A DNA stretch of 13,493 bases from JAAYLN01 sp964592855 (GTDB lineage: Bacteria; Verrucomicrobiota; Kiritimatiellia; RFP12; JAAYLN01). Below are positions 6,821 to 13,493 of this stretch, in pieces; within the stretch, counting starts at the first letter, position 1, and every line of letters starts with the position of its first letter. Location: assembly GCA_964592855.1 (NCBI GenBank), contig CAZQKI010000121.1, positions 1 through 13,493 of the forward strand, written 5' to 3'. The notes beneath the pieces are model-generated. The model made no database searches and had not been told where the DNA came from. It saw only the letters and a program-made list of their open reading frames with translations. The position numbers were made by a program, and so were the translations under genes.

Positions 6821-9336
6821 CTATTCGTCTTTAAGCAGGCCGGCGGCCATGCGGATCTTGAAGGCAACATCGCGGGTTATCGGCGGCAGGTGTACCGTGA
6901 GCCGGTTGTTCTCGGCTCGCGCGTCCTGCTGCTTGATCATCGTGCCGGTCAAGGTGTCGTAATAGGCCGTTCGATAGACCGTATTGGAGCAGCCTGTCCA
7001 GGTCAGCGTCATGTTGTCCAGCGGCTTTTCCAAAGGTTCGCCGTTGCGCAGGAAACAGGGACGGATGAAGACCCAGCCGAGCGCCTGAGTGGTTGTCGCC
7101 ATGGCGATATGATCGGCCTCCTCCTCGGGTATCGGCGTCTTTTCATCGAAGGCCAGCTGCATGCGGACCGGGAGGAAGGCGGGATCGCGACGGTCGACAT
7201 CGGCCATGAAGCGCGACACGGACGTGTACATCGGATAGAGATTCTGCTCTTCGATGACCTGCCACCACCAGAAGAGCGGCGTCCCGGCCAGCGGGGCGCA
7301 TACGGACGACCAGAGCGCCGCGTGAAGCTCGCGCTTGAGATGCCCCACACCGGCACCCATCGACGAACCGCCGAATTCGGTAATGAGCACAGGCTTGTTG
7401 AAGGCCCTGTAATGCTCGGCGGTCTCGCGGACGAGGTTGACGATCTGAAGCGGGTTGTCGCTGGAGTGGTAGGCGTCGATGCCGCAATGGTCGAGCTGGG
7501 GGAGTTGGGCCAGCTCGGGGCTGGTGATGTGGTAGTCTCCCGAAAGGTGCGTGGTGATGAGATGGCGGTTGGGGTCGATGGAGCGGATGTAGGTTCCCAT
7601 CTGGCGGTGCCATTCGATGACCCGGGGGTCCTTCTGCGGAACGGGTGCCTGTCCCTGTTTCCCGACGAGGTCCAGTTCGCTCCAAAGCTCCCAGGCGAAA
7701 ATGCTGGCATCCCAGCCCCAGCGGGCGACGATGTAGCGGAACAGCTGGCGTTGCAGGGCGATGGCCTTGGGATTGTCGAAGAAGTGCATGGGGTCGTCCG
7801 CGGCGATGAAGCCCCCGCGTGCGATGTTGAATGGATGGTCCCCCCATTCGGCATCGTAGCCGAGGCCGACACGCCCGTGGTTGTTCAGGACGAGGTTGAT
7901 GCGTAACCGGGACTCGCGTGCCCAGCGCAAGACTTCGTCGAGTTCCCAGGCGTTGCCGAGGTGGTAGTCGCCAGCGCCATGATAGCCGGGCGAGACGGTG
8001 GACCACTCCAGTCCCAGCGACCATTGGCACATCCAGATCTCGGCGAGGTTCTCGCCGGCGGCGCTCATGCTCTGGAAGTAGCGTCGGTAGGCCGAGGTTC
8101 CCTCCGGGTGGCGGAAGCGCCAGGGGAACTGCTCGTCCATGCGCGTGTCGAACGGGGATCGGGTGTTGTGTCCGATGGGAAAGAAGGGGGCGCCGTCGTC
8201 CAGTTCGAAGAAGCGCGGGTCCTTGGCCGCGACGCGGACAAACCGGGGTGCCTTGGCTTCACGGGCTTCAAATGTCGCCGTTTCGGTCCGCGTGGTTCCC
8301 TGCGGATCGGTGGCGGTGAGCGTATAGCGGTGGAGCCCGGGAACACGGGGCGCATATCGGACCCGCCACTCGGGACGTCCCTGCGGAATCAGCGATTCGC
8401 CGACATCGTCGAGAACCCGGTAGTAGTCCTGCATGTAGAAGGCGTTCACGTGGTTTGTGGTTCCGTCCGGGGTTTCAATGCTGGCCGAGACGTCGATGGC
8501 CGCGGGATCGAAGGGGTTGCTGTAGCGGTCGCTGAGTTCGAAGCGCAATTCAAACAGGCCGAAGCAGGGAATGCTGCGGCTGNNNNNNNNNNNNNNNNNN
8601 NNNNNNNNNNNNNNNNNNNNNNNNNNNNNNNNNNNNNNNNNNNNNNNNNNNNNNNNNNNNNNNNNNNNNNNNNNNNNNNNNNGTCGCTGAGTTCGAAGCG
8701 CAATTCAAACAGGCCGAAGCAGGGAATGCTGCGGCTGCTGGGGCGGACATTGCGGATGGCCGGGGGACCGGCGGGGCCGTTGGTGACGGTCAACGTGGCG
8801 CTGACATGATGGCAGTTTCCCGTGTAGGCTTCGCGTATGGAGAAGAGGCGGATGCCCACAAAGAGCGGGTCCAGACGGATGCGATGGTTCCAGACCATGT
8901 GGTGTCCGACCGGACGCCAGTCCGTGGCCTCGGGGGAGATGTCGAAGGACCATCGGTTCGTTCCGGAGGCAAGGGGGTCCGAACGGAGACTTTGGAACCA
9001 GTTGCCGTCGCGATCCTTCATGAAGGCCAGCATTTGCGTTTGCCGAGGGGCGTTTGTCGGCCAGATCAGAACGCCTTGGATCGCATTCCCCTGGGTCCAG
9101 TTCCGGCTCTGCGGGGCGAACAGGTAGACGTTGTTGTGGCCGGGAAGCTGAAGGGTGTCGGTCAGGGTTGCCCGCGCTTCGGCAAGCGCGTTGGTCTTTG
9201 CAAAAAGGAGTGGATACGCTTGCGGCGGAGGATCGGCAGCCAGAAGTGACAGGCCCGCTAAACCGAGGAGGCCGATCCAGGTGCGGGTCCAGCGCGCTGG
9301 GTAGCGGAAGTTGATGCGTTGGGGTACGTGGTTCAT
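6821..9336 (-). CDS. Secreted glycoside hydrolase, DUF5060 plus GH5-like TIM barrel (gene spans a spurious gap)
   Basis: Collapsing the 55-bp duplication around the N gap gives one 786-residue protein. It starts at ATG 9336; the TTG starts at 9348 and 8548 are artefacts. Residues ~17-34 (WIGLLGLAGLSLLAAD) are a signal peptide, so the enzyme is exported. Residues ~35-190 form an extra beta-rich domain (VGHHMVWNHRIRLD, LFSIREAYTG) of possible carbohydrate-binding type. A DUF5060-like sandwich follows (~200-310), then a GH5-like barrel. The likely acid/base is the second Glu of FAWELWSELD (~502), and the nucleophile is the Glu of LITEFGG (~602). The Asn normally before the acid/base Glu is Ser here. 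DUF5060 proteins act on plant or algal polysaccharides; the precise glycan is unknown. It sits 67 nt downstream of the methyltransferase gene and is coupled to the glycerate kinase. Confidence 0.85.
8528..8582. repeat. Left copy of a 55-bp exact duplication flanking the second gap
   Basis: It runs from GTCGCTGAGTTC to GCTGCGGCTG and is identical base for base to 8683-8737. A 55-bp overlap is typical of contig ends produced by a k=55 de Bruijn assembly. Confidence 0.95.
8583..8682. other. Assembly gap of 100 N, probably false
   Basis: The identical 55-bp flanks and preserved reading frame indicate that the two contigs simply overlap and that no bases are missing. The sequence between residues ~218 and ~219 of the hydrolase should be continuous. 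Confidence 0.85.
8683..8737. repeat. Right copy of the 55-bp exact duplication
   Basis: It is identical to 8528-8582. On the minus strand both copies encode RSIPCFGLFELRFELSD in the frame of the hydrolase. Confidence 0.95.
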
Positions 9337-9403
9337 AGGTGCCGTCAATAGTCGCCAAAGGTGTCTGTTCGGGCCGACGCTTCAGCGGCAATTTCAGCAC
9401 CTA
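9337..9403 (-). promoter_or_regulatory. Spacer before the hydrolase gene with a possible regulator site
   Basis: These 67 nt lie between the methyltransferase stop and the hydrolase ATG. They contain TGGCGACTATTGA on the minus strand (9345-9357), an exact 13-mer that recurs in the divergent control region in opposite orientation. An 8-bp inverted repeat, ATAGGTGC (9335-9342) and GCACCTAT (9397-9404), frames the spacer. There is no clear Shine-Dalgarno or sigma-70 promoter. Confidence 0.35.
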
Positions 9404-10537
9404 TCATGCCAGAGTCTGCAGGCCGAACATCCGCTGTTTGAGGTCGAGATAGTACAGGTAGTCGTCCTCCCGCACGTTGGGCGGACAGCGGTGGTCGCAG
9501 AAGGGGATGTAGCCCCCGCGTTCGACATAGGGCAGCAGGGTCTCGAGATAGCGCCGGATTGCATCCTTGCCGGCCCCCAGTTGAATTTTGTCGACGCCGC
9601 CCATGATCCGCACCGCACCGGGGTACGCGTCCAGAATGGTGCCGGGGTGGGCGCATCCCATGACTTCAAACGGGAACAGGCAGTTGATTCCGCCCTCCAG
9701 CAGGAACGGCAGGATCGGCCGGACATCGCCGTCGCAGTCCGTGTACCACAGCTTGACGCCGTAGCGGTGCAACTTTTTGCTGATGCGCTTGTAGCGGGGC
9801 ATGACGACATCCCGCATGAAATCGACGGAGACGAGCGGGCCGCTGCGGAAGCAGATGTCCTCCCACGACGTGGCGAAGTCGAATTCGAAATGCGGCAGCA
9901 GTTGATCCAGCGACTGTTCGACCAACTGGCAGCAGGTCTCGACCATGTCCTCGACCATGTCGGGGTAGTCGAACGTGGCGTAGGCCAGTCCTTCGAAGGT
10001 CAGCATGTCGCGGATCCTGCCGATCATGGAGCCGCAACCGACGCCCAGCGGGTAGTCACGGCCGGCCGGATGCCGCAGCTTCAGCGACGCGATGTCGATG
10101 ATGCGCTTGGGATCGTCAAGCCGGAAGCGTTCCTCCTTGACCTTCTTCCAGTCGTCCGGTTTCTCGACGCTGGAACGCAGGTAGTGCGGGATCGACGCAT
10201 GGCCGGTGGCGGTCACTTCGCAAAGCACGCCGTCGCCGTTGAGAAACAGGTCGCTGTCGCCGCGCTTCTCGATGATCTCGTTGCGGAAGGGGGGGGACAT
10301 CCAGACGTTGCCGCCCACCGACTCGATGCGGTCGAAATTGAAGAACCGGTCGGCCTCGGCGTTGTTGGTGATCCCGTGTTCCAGGAACAGCTTCCAGGAG
10401 GTGAAATTCTCCTCCCAGTAACCGAATTCCATGTTGAAAGTCCGGTCGAAGCTCTGGTAGTTCATCTGGCGCAAAAAGCGTTCGCGCCCCGTCATGGTTC
10501 CGGGCCACGGATCGAGAATCGGTTGGATGTCGCGCAT
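9404..10537 (-). CDS. UroD-like corrinoid methyltransferase
   Basis: This is a 377-residue member of the uroporphyrinogen decarboxylase superfamily, in the branch that works with corrinoid proteins (MtaA/MtbA-like) rather than heme synthesis. Evidence includes LWYTDCDGDVRPILPFLLEG (263-282), INCLFPFEVMGCAHPGTIL (284-302), VRIMGGVDK (309-317) and GGYIPFCDHRCPPNV (341-355). The family binds zinc through a His/Asp-x-Cys...Cys set. Candidates here are D267/C268 and C347, with H349 and C351 nearby. The expected role is methyl transfer between a substrate and the corrinoid protein two genes upstream. ATG 10537 was chosen because GGAGG lies 8 nt before it and the upstream in-frame codons (to 10648) overlap the DUF1638 gene. 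The methyl donor cannot be read from the sequence. Confidence 0.85.
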   Translation of the reverse strand: MRDIQPILDPWPGTMTGRERFLRQMNYQSFDRTFNMEFGYWEENFTSWKLFLEHGITNNAEADRFFNFDRIESVGGNVWMSPPFRNEIIEKRGDSDLFLNGDGVLCEVTATGHASIPHYLRSSVEKPDDWKKVKEERFRLDDPKRIIDIASLKLRHPAGRDYPLGVGCGSMIGRIRDMLTFEGLAYATFDYPDMVEDMVETCCQLVEQSLDQLLPHFEFDFATSWEDICFRSGPLVSVDFMRDVVMPRYKRISKKLHRYGVKLWYTDCDGDVRPILPFLLEGGINCLFPFEVMGCAHPGTILDAYPGAVRIMGGVDKIQLGAGKDAIRRYLETLLPYVERGGYIPFCDHRCPPNVREDDYLYYLDLKQRMFGLQTLA

Positions 10538-10544
10538 CGTCGTG

Positions 10545-10550
10545 TCCTCC
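10545..10550 (-). promoter_or_regulatory. Ribosome binding site of the methyltransferase gene
   Basis: On the minus strand GGAGG lies about 8 nt before ATG 10537. It decides the start against longer in-frame alternatives. Confidence 0.65.
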
Positions 10551-10565
10551 GTTGTCTGTTGGTGT

Positions 10566-11288
10566 TTACCGGGGGCGCGCCTGGATGATCGTGTCCCAGT
10601 CGCCCGTCTGGTGAATGTGTTCGCCGGGTTGCACGGTGAGGAATTCATCTGCTGGATGGTTGCCGCCCAGCAGCATCGCGAGCAGGCGGAGGTCGCCGGC
10701 CAGTTCCTTGAACGGACGCTCCTCCGATTCTGCCTGCTGGCGGCACTGTTCTCGTGCGTCGTCGGCGGGAATCTCGGGCATGGAGATGAAATAGACCGGC
10801 TGAAGCTTTCCCTCGAGCCTGGGGTGCATCATGTCGTGGATGTATTTTGCGTTGTCTTCGCCGTAGGTTTCGACGAGCGCCGCATAGCTGTCGCCAAGCA
10901 TCAGGTCCCCGTCGGTGAAATAGTAATCGCCATGCTCCACGATGCCGATCGAGCTGAAGGGGGTGCTCGGCATTTCCTTGAAGATCGCCTCGTAGCGCTT
11001 GCGGCTGCCCAGCAGGATTCCGCCGCAGTCGTGGCTGCGCGGCAGGATGATCGGGATCCGGCGCGCCGCCAGGCCGTCGGTTGCGCGGCCGCAAAGGCCG
11101 TAGCACAGCAGAACGGCATCGTAGTCGATCGCCGCGTCGATCCGGCCCTGCAACTTGCTGCGCAGGGTGGAGGGCCGGACGTGTTCGCCGAGTTCGAAGT
11201 ATTCGATGTCGAGGTGGTGCGGAGACAGGCGGGAGGCCGCCTCGATCTCGTGCTCGAACATCTTGCAGGCGATGACCTTGTAGTTCAC
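10566..11288 (-). CDS. DUF1638 family protein of a corrinoid methyltransferase operon
   Basis: The protein is 240 residues, matching DUF1638: residues ~55-97 carry DAVLLCYGLCGRATDGLA, then PIILPRSHDCGGILLGS, the most conserved block of the family. Cys8, Cys62, Cys66, His86 and Cys88 could form a metal or cofactor site; this is inference. The family has no established reaction, but it is repeatedly found beside corrinoid proteins and UroD-like methyltransferases in anaerobes, and an accessory role in methyl transfer is assumed. It starts with GTG, and the start overlaps the TGA of the corrinoid gene (GTGA, 11285-11288), showing tight translational coupling. There is no signal peptide, so it is cytoplasmic. 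The stop is 28 nt before the methyltransferase ATG. Confidence 0.85.
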   Translation of the reverse strand: MNYKVIACKMFEHEIEAASRLSPHHLDIEYFELGEHVRPSTLRSKLQGRIDAAIDYDAVLLCYGLCGRATDGLAARRIPIILPRSHDCGGILLGSRKRYEAIFKEMPSTPFSSIGIVEHGDYYFTDGDLMLGDSYAALVETYGEDNAKYIHDMMHPRLEGKLQPVYFISMPEIPADDAREQCRQQAESEERPFKELAGDLRLLAMLLGGNHPADEFLTVQPGEHIHQTGDWDTIIQARPR

Positions 11289-11902
11289 GCCAGCAGTTTG
11301 TCGACCAAGCCGACGGCGCCGTTAGCGTCTTCGCTGTAGCCTTGGGCCCCGATCTCGTCGCAATAGGTCTGCGTGATCGGTGCGCCGCCGATGATGACCT
11401 TGACGTTCTTCCCCTTGAAATGGTGGACGACGTCTTTCATGTAGGTCATGGTCGTGGTGAGCAGCGAGCTGCAGGCGATGATGGTCGCGCCCTGCGCCAC
11501 GCCCTCTTCGAACTTGGCGATGTCGCAGTTGACGCCGAGATCGACGACATCGTATCCCGCGCCCTTGACCATGATCGCGACCAGGTTCTTGCCGATGTCG
11601 TGAAGATCGCCCTTGACGGTGCCGATGGCCACCTTGCCCTTGGACTTGCGACCGCTCGCCGTGATCAACGGCTCGAGCAGGGCCAGACCCGACTGCATGG
11701 CGCGCGCGGCAATCAGGAGTTCGGGAACATAAGCCTCGTTGCGTGAAAATTTGTCGCCGATGTCCCGCATGGCGGGGATCATCCCCTGGTCGAGAATCAA
11801 GTTGACGTCCGTCTTGTCCGCAATGGCGGCCTTGACAATCGTCACAACCTCATCGCGCTTGCCCTTGATCACGGCCGTCTTCAATGCTCCGAAGTCTGTC
11901 AT
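11285..11902 (-). CDS. Corrinoid (B12-binding) methyltransferase protein, MtbC/MtgC-like
   Basis: At 205 residues this is the usual size of the small corrinoid proteins that shuttle methyl groups between two methyltransferases. Residues 1-~85 are the helical cap domain (AMRDIGDKFSRNEAYVPELL followed by IAARAM). Residues ~88-205 are the Rossmann-type B12 domain with GTVKGDLHDIGKN: D99, H101 and G104 make the DxHxxG motif, and His101 is the lower cobalt ligand. SSLLTTTM and VIIGGAPIT complete the family pattern. It is the first gene of the operon. The start ATG 11902 is supported by AGGAG 8 nt upstream on the minus strand. The cobalt must be kept reduced by an activase, and none is encoded in this window. 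Which of the many corrinoid partners it serves (methanol, methylamine, betaine, methoxyl) is not decidable. Confidence 0.93.
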   Translation of the reverse strand: MTDFGALKTAVIKGKRDEVVTIVKAAIADKTDVNLILDQGMIPAMRDIGDKFSRNEAYVPELLIAARAMQSGLALLEPLITASGRKSKGKVAIGTVKGDLHDIGKNLVAIMVKGAGYDVVDLGVNCDIAKFEEGVAQGATIIACSSLLTTTMTYMKDVVHHFKGKNVKVIIGGAPITQTYCDEIGAQGYSEDANGAVGLVDKLLA

Positions 11903-12172
11903 TTTTCCTGCTCCTTCAACTGGTCATGGTTGGTTACGACTACTGCAAGCGTTACATGCCAGCAACGCCTGCCTGAACATTCCCGCAGTGGCGACTATTG
12001 AACAAAGCCACCGCTCGCGTAACGCACGGAGTCGATAGCCCATGCGAAACTGCGTCCGATTTTATCATCTTTTGGCGCGGCATTCTTCCTAGACAATGGT
12101 ATTTTATTGCTCTATATTATCATTTCAAACAGGCAGTCAGGCCGGTGTTTTGACGGCTTTTTGGCATTTGTC
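11903..12172. promoter_or_regulatory. Divergent control region between the corrinoid operon and the AraC regulator
   Basis: This is 270 bp without a gene. It holds a leader of roughly 150 nt for the corrinoid operon, ending in a Shine-Dalgarno (AAGGAG). It also has a possible minus-strand -10 (TAAAAT, 12059-12064) without a good -35, as expected of an activator-dependent promoter. TGGCGACTATTGA (11989-12001) and the inverted pair GCGTTAC (11949-11955) / GTAACGC (12019-12025) are operator candidates. Confidence 0.5.
12090..12118 (+). promoter_or_regulatory. Sigma-70-like promoter of the AraC gene
   Basis: TAGACA (12090-12095), a 17-nt spacer, then TATATT (12113-12118); each hexamer is one base from consensus. 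It predicts a start near 12125, about 50 nt before ATG 12173. Confidence 0.5.
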
Positions 12173-13099
12173 ATGAGCAAAAACAAGCAAAGCAGCGAAA
12201 ACTGGCTCGAGCCGGTCAGCAAATCGCGCATCACGTGTCATAACATCACGTGGACCAGTTCCTCGAAGTTTCAGTGCATCCAAACGGCCAACGACATCTA
12301 TTTCGACCAGATTCCGGTGTCGGGCACGATGCTGCATTCGCACGATTTTCTGGAAGTCCTCCTCGTCAACAACGGCGGCATGACGCACTGTGTCAATGGC
12401 GAACGCCAGCATCTGACCGCCGGCGACGTCTGTTTTCTCCGCCCCGACGACATCCACGGCTACGCCCCCGATCCTGAATTCGAGCAAGTCGAAGTGGTGA
12501 TGCTGGACTTCGACCTGGAACTCTCGCTGGCACTGAGCATCTACCTGGGCGACGACGGGTTCCTCCATCGGATGACGGCATCCGTGCTGCCGGCGTGCTT
12601 CAAGCTGGATCCCGCGCACGCGATGGCCCTCTACGAACGGCTGCTGAAACTCAACACGCCGGCCAACACGGCGCAGACCCGACGCATCAAGATCAAGATT
12701 CTCCTCGGGGATCTCTACGCGAAGTTCTTTGTCGACGATGCCAACCTCCTGATGGAATCCCAGGTTCCCTCCTGGCTCGAAACGCTTTGCGCGGCGATGC
12801 GGAAACGGGAGAATTTTCTGGGCGGCATCCCCCGCATGCAGAAACTGGCCGGCCGGACGCCGGGGCATCTCTGCAAGGTGTTCCGGAAGCATCTGCGCAA
12901 AACCCCCACGGATTACATCAACGAGCTGCGGATCAACCACGCGGCGTCGATGCTGGCCGACACGCACGACGAGATCGTCGCCATCGCCGATGAACTCAAT
13001 TTCCAGAGTCTGAGCCGCTTCTACTCGCTGTTCCGGAAGACCTACGGCATCAGCCCCGCCGCCTACCGGCGGCTCCACCTGAACAACAAGCACTTCTGA
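12173..13099 (+). CDS. AraC-family transcriptional regulator with N-terminal cupin
   Basis: The protein has 308 residues. The N-terminal half is a cupin sensor: MLHSHDFLEVLLVNNGG, followed by HLTAGDVCFLRPDDIHGYAP, the common AraC ligand-binding pattern. The C-terminal ~90 residues carry two helix-turn-helix motifs. The first is around MQKLAGRTPGHLCKVFRKHL; the second, IVAIADELNFQSLSRFYSLF then RKTYGISPAAYRR, is the AraC signature. ATG 12173 is preferred over the TTG at 12107, because 12107 lies within the predicted -10 region and residues between them do not resemble the family. The gene is divergent from the corrinoid operon, so it most likely controls that operon in response to a sugar-type ligand. 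The inducer is unknown. Confidence 0.9.
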   Translation: MSKNKQSSENWLEPVSKSRITCHNITWTSSSKFQCIQTANDIYFDQIPVSGTMLHSHDFLEVLLVNNGGMTHCVNGERQHLTAGDVCFLRPDDIHGYAPDPEFEQVEVVMLDFDLELSLALSIYLGDDGFLHRMTASVLPACFKLDPAHAMALYERLLKLNTPANTAQTRRIKIKILLGDLYAKFFVDDANLLMESQVPSWLETLCAAMRKRENFLGGIPRMQKLAGRTPGHLCKVFRKHLRKTPTDYINELRINHAASMLADTHDEIVAIADELNFQSLSRFYSLFRKTYGISPAAYRRLHLNNKHF

Positions 13100-13104
13100 G
13101 CGGG

Positions 13105-13133
13105 GGTGCGCGGCAACTTCGTTGCCGCGCACC
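13105..13133 (+). terminator. Strong hairpin after the AraC gene
   Basis: GGTGCGCGGCAAC (13105-13117), loop TTC, GTTGCCGCGCACC (13121-13133): a perfect 13-bp GC-rich stem starting 6 nt after the stop codon. There is no T-tract, so it may stabilise the 3' end or work with Rho rather than act as a classical terminator. Confidence 0.55.
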
Positions 13134-13134
13134 G

Positions 13135-13164
13135 AGGGTTCAGGAGACAGGGTTCAGGGTTCAG
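13135..13164. repeat. Triple AGGGTTCAG direct repeat
   Basis: Three copies lie at 13135-13143, 13149-13157 and 13156-13164, the last two overlapping. They lie in non-coding DNA; no function is evident. Confidence 0.6.
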
Positions 13165-13173
13165 TGAGGCCTC

Positions 13174-13194
13174 TGCCCCGGCTGCGCCGGGGCA
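13174..13194. repeat. Second GC-rich hairpin
   Basis: TGCCCCGGC (13174-13182), loop TGC, GCCGGGGCA (13186-13194): a perfect 9-bp stem without a T-tract. Confidence 0.6.
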
Positions 13195-13221
13195 GTTGGA
13201 TCGAGTAGGAGACTTGCCGCA

Positions 13222-13290
13222 TCGTCCTCGTCCTCGTTCTCGAAATTTCGCATCGAGGGCGAGGACGATAGCGGGCGACGATAGCGGTGG
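13222..13290. repeat. Low-complexity GAGGAC inverted repeat
   Basis: TCGTCCTCGTCCTCG (13222-13236) pairs with CGAGGGCGAGGACGA (13254-13268) at 14 of 15 positions, the other being a G-T wobble. The palindrome CGAAATTTCG (13241-13250) lies in the loop. GCGACGATAGCGG-like direct repeats follow. Translated, it gives runs such as RTRTRT or ENEDEDD, which I regard as non-coding repeat. From memory, similar DNA borders four-helix-bundle genes in PVC genomes. Confidence 0.45.
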
Positions 13291-13432
13291 ACGATGGAGA
13301 CTCTTGACTCGTGTTCCGCTCTCGTCGCCCGTTCTCGTGAACCGATTCCATATCTTTGTCTTGAGCTTTGTCGGGTGTACGAGGAGACGTACGAGTGGGT
13401 CTGCATGGATGCCGAAAACTAACGGCGTAATT
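13291..13432. other. Non-coding stretch, no recognised feature
   Basis: I see no convincing gene or RNA here. A short direct repeat GTACGAG occurs at 13377-13383 and 13389-13395. Short minus-strand frames are repeat-derived. Confidence 0.5.
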
Positions 13433-13493
13433 AGCCCCGAAACCGGGGCTGAAGCCCCTGACAGGCTTCCGCCTGAAGGCGGGACTCCGGCAA
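13433..13493. repeat. Multi-hairpin intergenic palindrome, cut by the window end
   Basis: AGCCCCG (13433-13439) pairs with CGGGGCT (13444-13450). AGCCCC (13453-13458) offers an alternative partner for GGGGCT. CCGCCT (13469-13474) pairs with AGGCGG (13477-13482). The chain of short GC-rich hairpins resembles dispersed intergenic palindromes in PVC and related genomes. Its right end is not in the window. Confidence 0.5.

Noticed and set aside
5572..6834. Long + strand open frame of 420 codons opposite the glycerate kinase
   Set aside because: It is antisense to a gene with many family motifs; its arginine- and alanine-rich translation reflects GC-rich codon bias.
6584..7906. 440-codon + strand frame opposite the hydrolase
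   Set aside because: It is antisense to the GH5-like barrel with catalytic motifs; no independent support.
11903..12060. Cobalamin riboswitch in the leader of the corrinoid operon
   Set aside because: A GCCACTG heptamer is present on the minus strand, but the B12 box and the other conserved riboswitch segments are not.
13161..13406. Small minus-strand protein of 81 codons
   Set aside because: The translation is built from GAGGAC-type repeats and hairpins, with no ribosome site or family resemblance.
13105..13493. CRISPR array
   Set aside because: The repeats are short, dissimilar and not regularly spaced; no spacers or cas genes.

Overview
The window looks like a scaffold from a metagenome-assembled genome of a GC-rich PVC-group bacterium, most likely Verrucomicrobiota or Kiritimatiellota. 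The signs are a PEP-CTERM anchored secreted protein, a surface protein with Ig-like repeats and a C-terminal FYRA-type ending, and a corrinoid / UroD-like methyltransferase operon beside a DUF5060-type glycoside hydrolase. The lineage is inferred from gene style only; there is no rRNA marker. Two 100-N scaffold gaps are present (5160-5259 and 8583-8682).

Region 1 (1-4968, + strand) is a cell-envelope block. It holds the C-terminal end of a large repeat-containing surface protein, a small P-domain PEP-CTERM protein 16 nt downstream, and a 1.1-kb-codon polytopic membrane protein that ends in a long TPR array. Region 2 (4969-5675) is scrappy. It has a nucleotidyltransferase-like gene broken by the first N gap, a strong palindromic (REP-like) element, and a 67-codon remnant that looks like the C-terminus of a larger lost protein. 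It converges on, and overlaps by 14 nt, the end of the operon on the other strand.

Region 3 (5662-11902, - strand) is the functional core. Transcribed from right to left, it encodes a B12-binding corrinoid protein, a DUF1638 protein (overlapping start and stop), a UroD-like methyltransferase, a secreted two-part glycoside hydrolase, and a glycerate 2-kinase that starts 1 nt after the hydrolase stop codon. An AraC-type regulator with a cupin sensor domain is divergently transcribed (12173-13099) from a 270-bp shared control region. The arrangement suggests an inducible catabolic unit. An exported hydrolase would free a sugar-containing, possibly methylated, substrate; the corrinoid methyltransferase pair would remove the methyl group; glycerate would be phosphorylated into glycolysis. 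The substrate is not determined by the sequence.

The second N gap sits inside the hydrolase and is probably not real. The 55 bases on either side are identical and joining them keeps the reading frame, so the protein is a single 786-residue polypeptide. Region 4 (13100-13493) is non-coding and rich in hairpins and low-complexity repeats.
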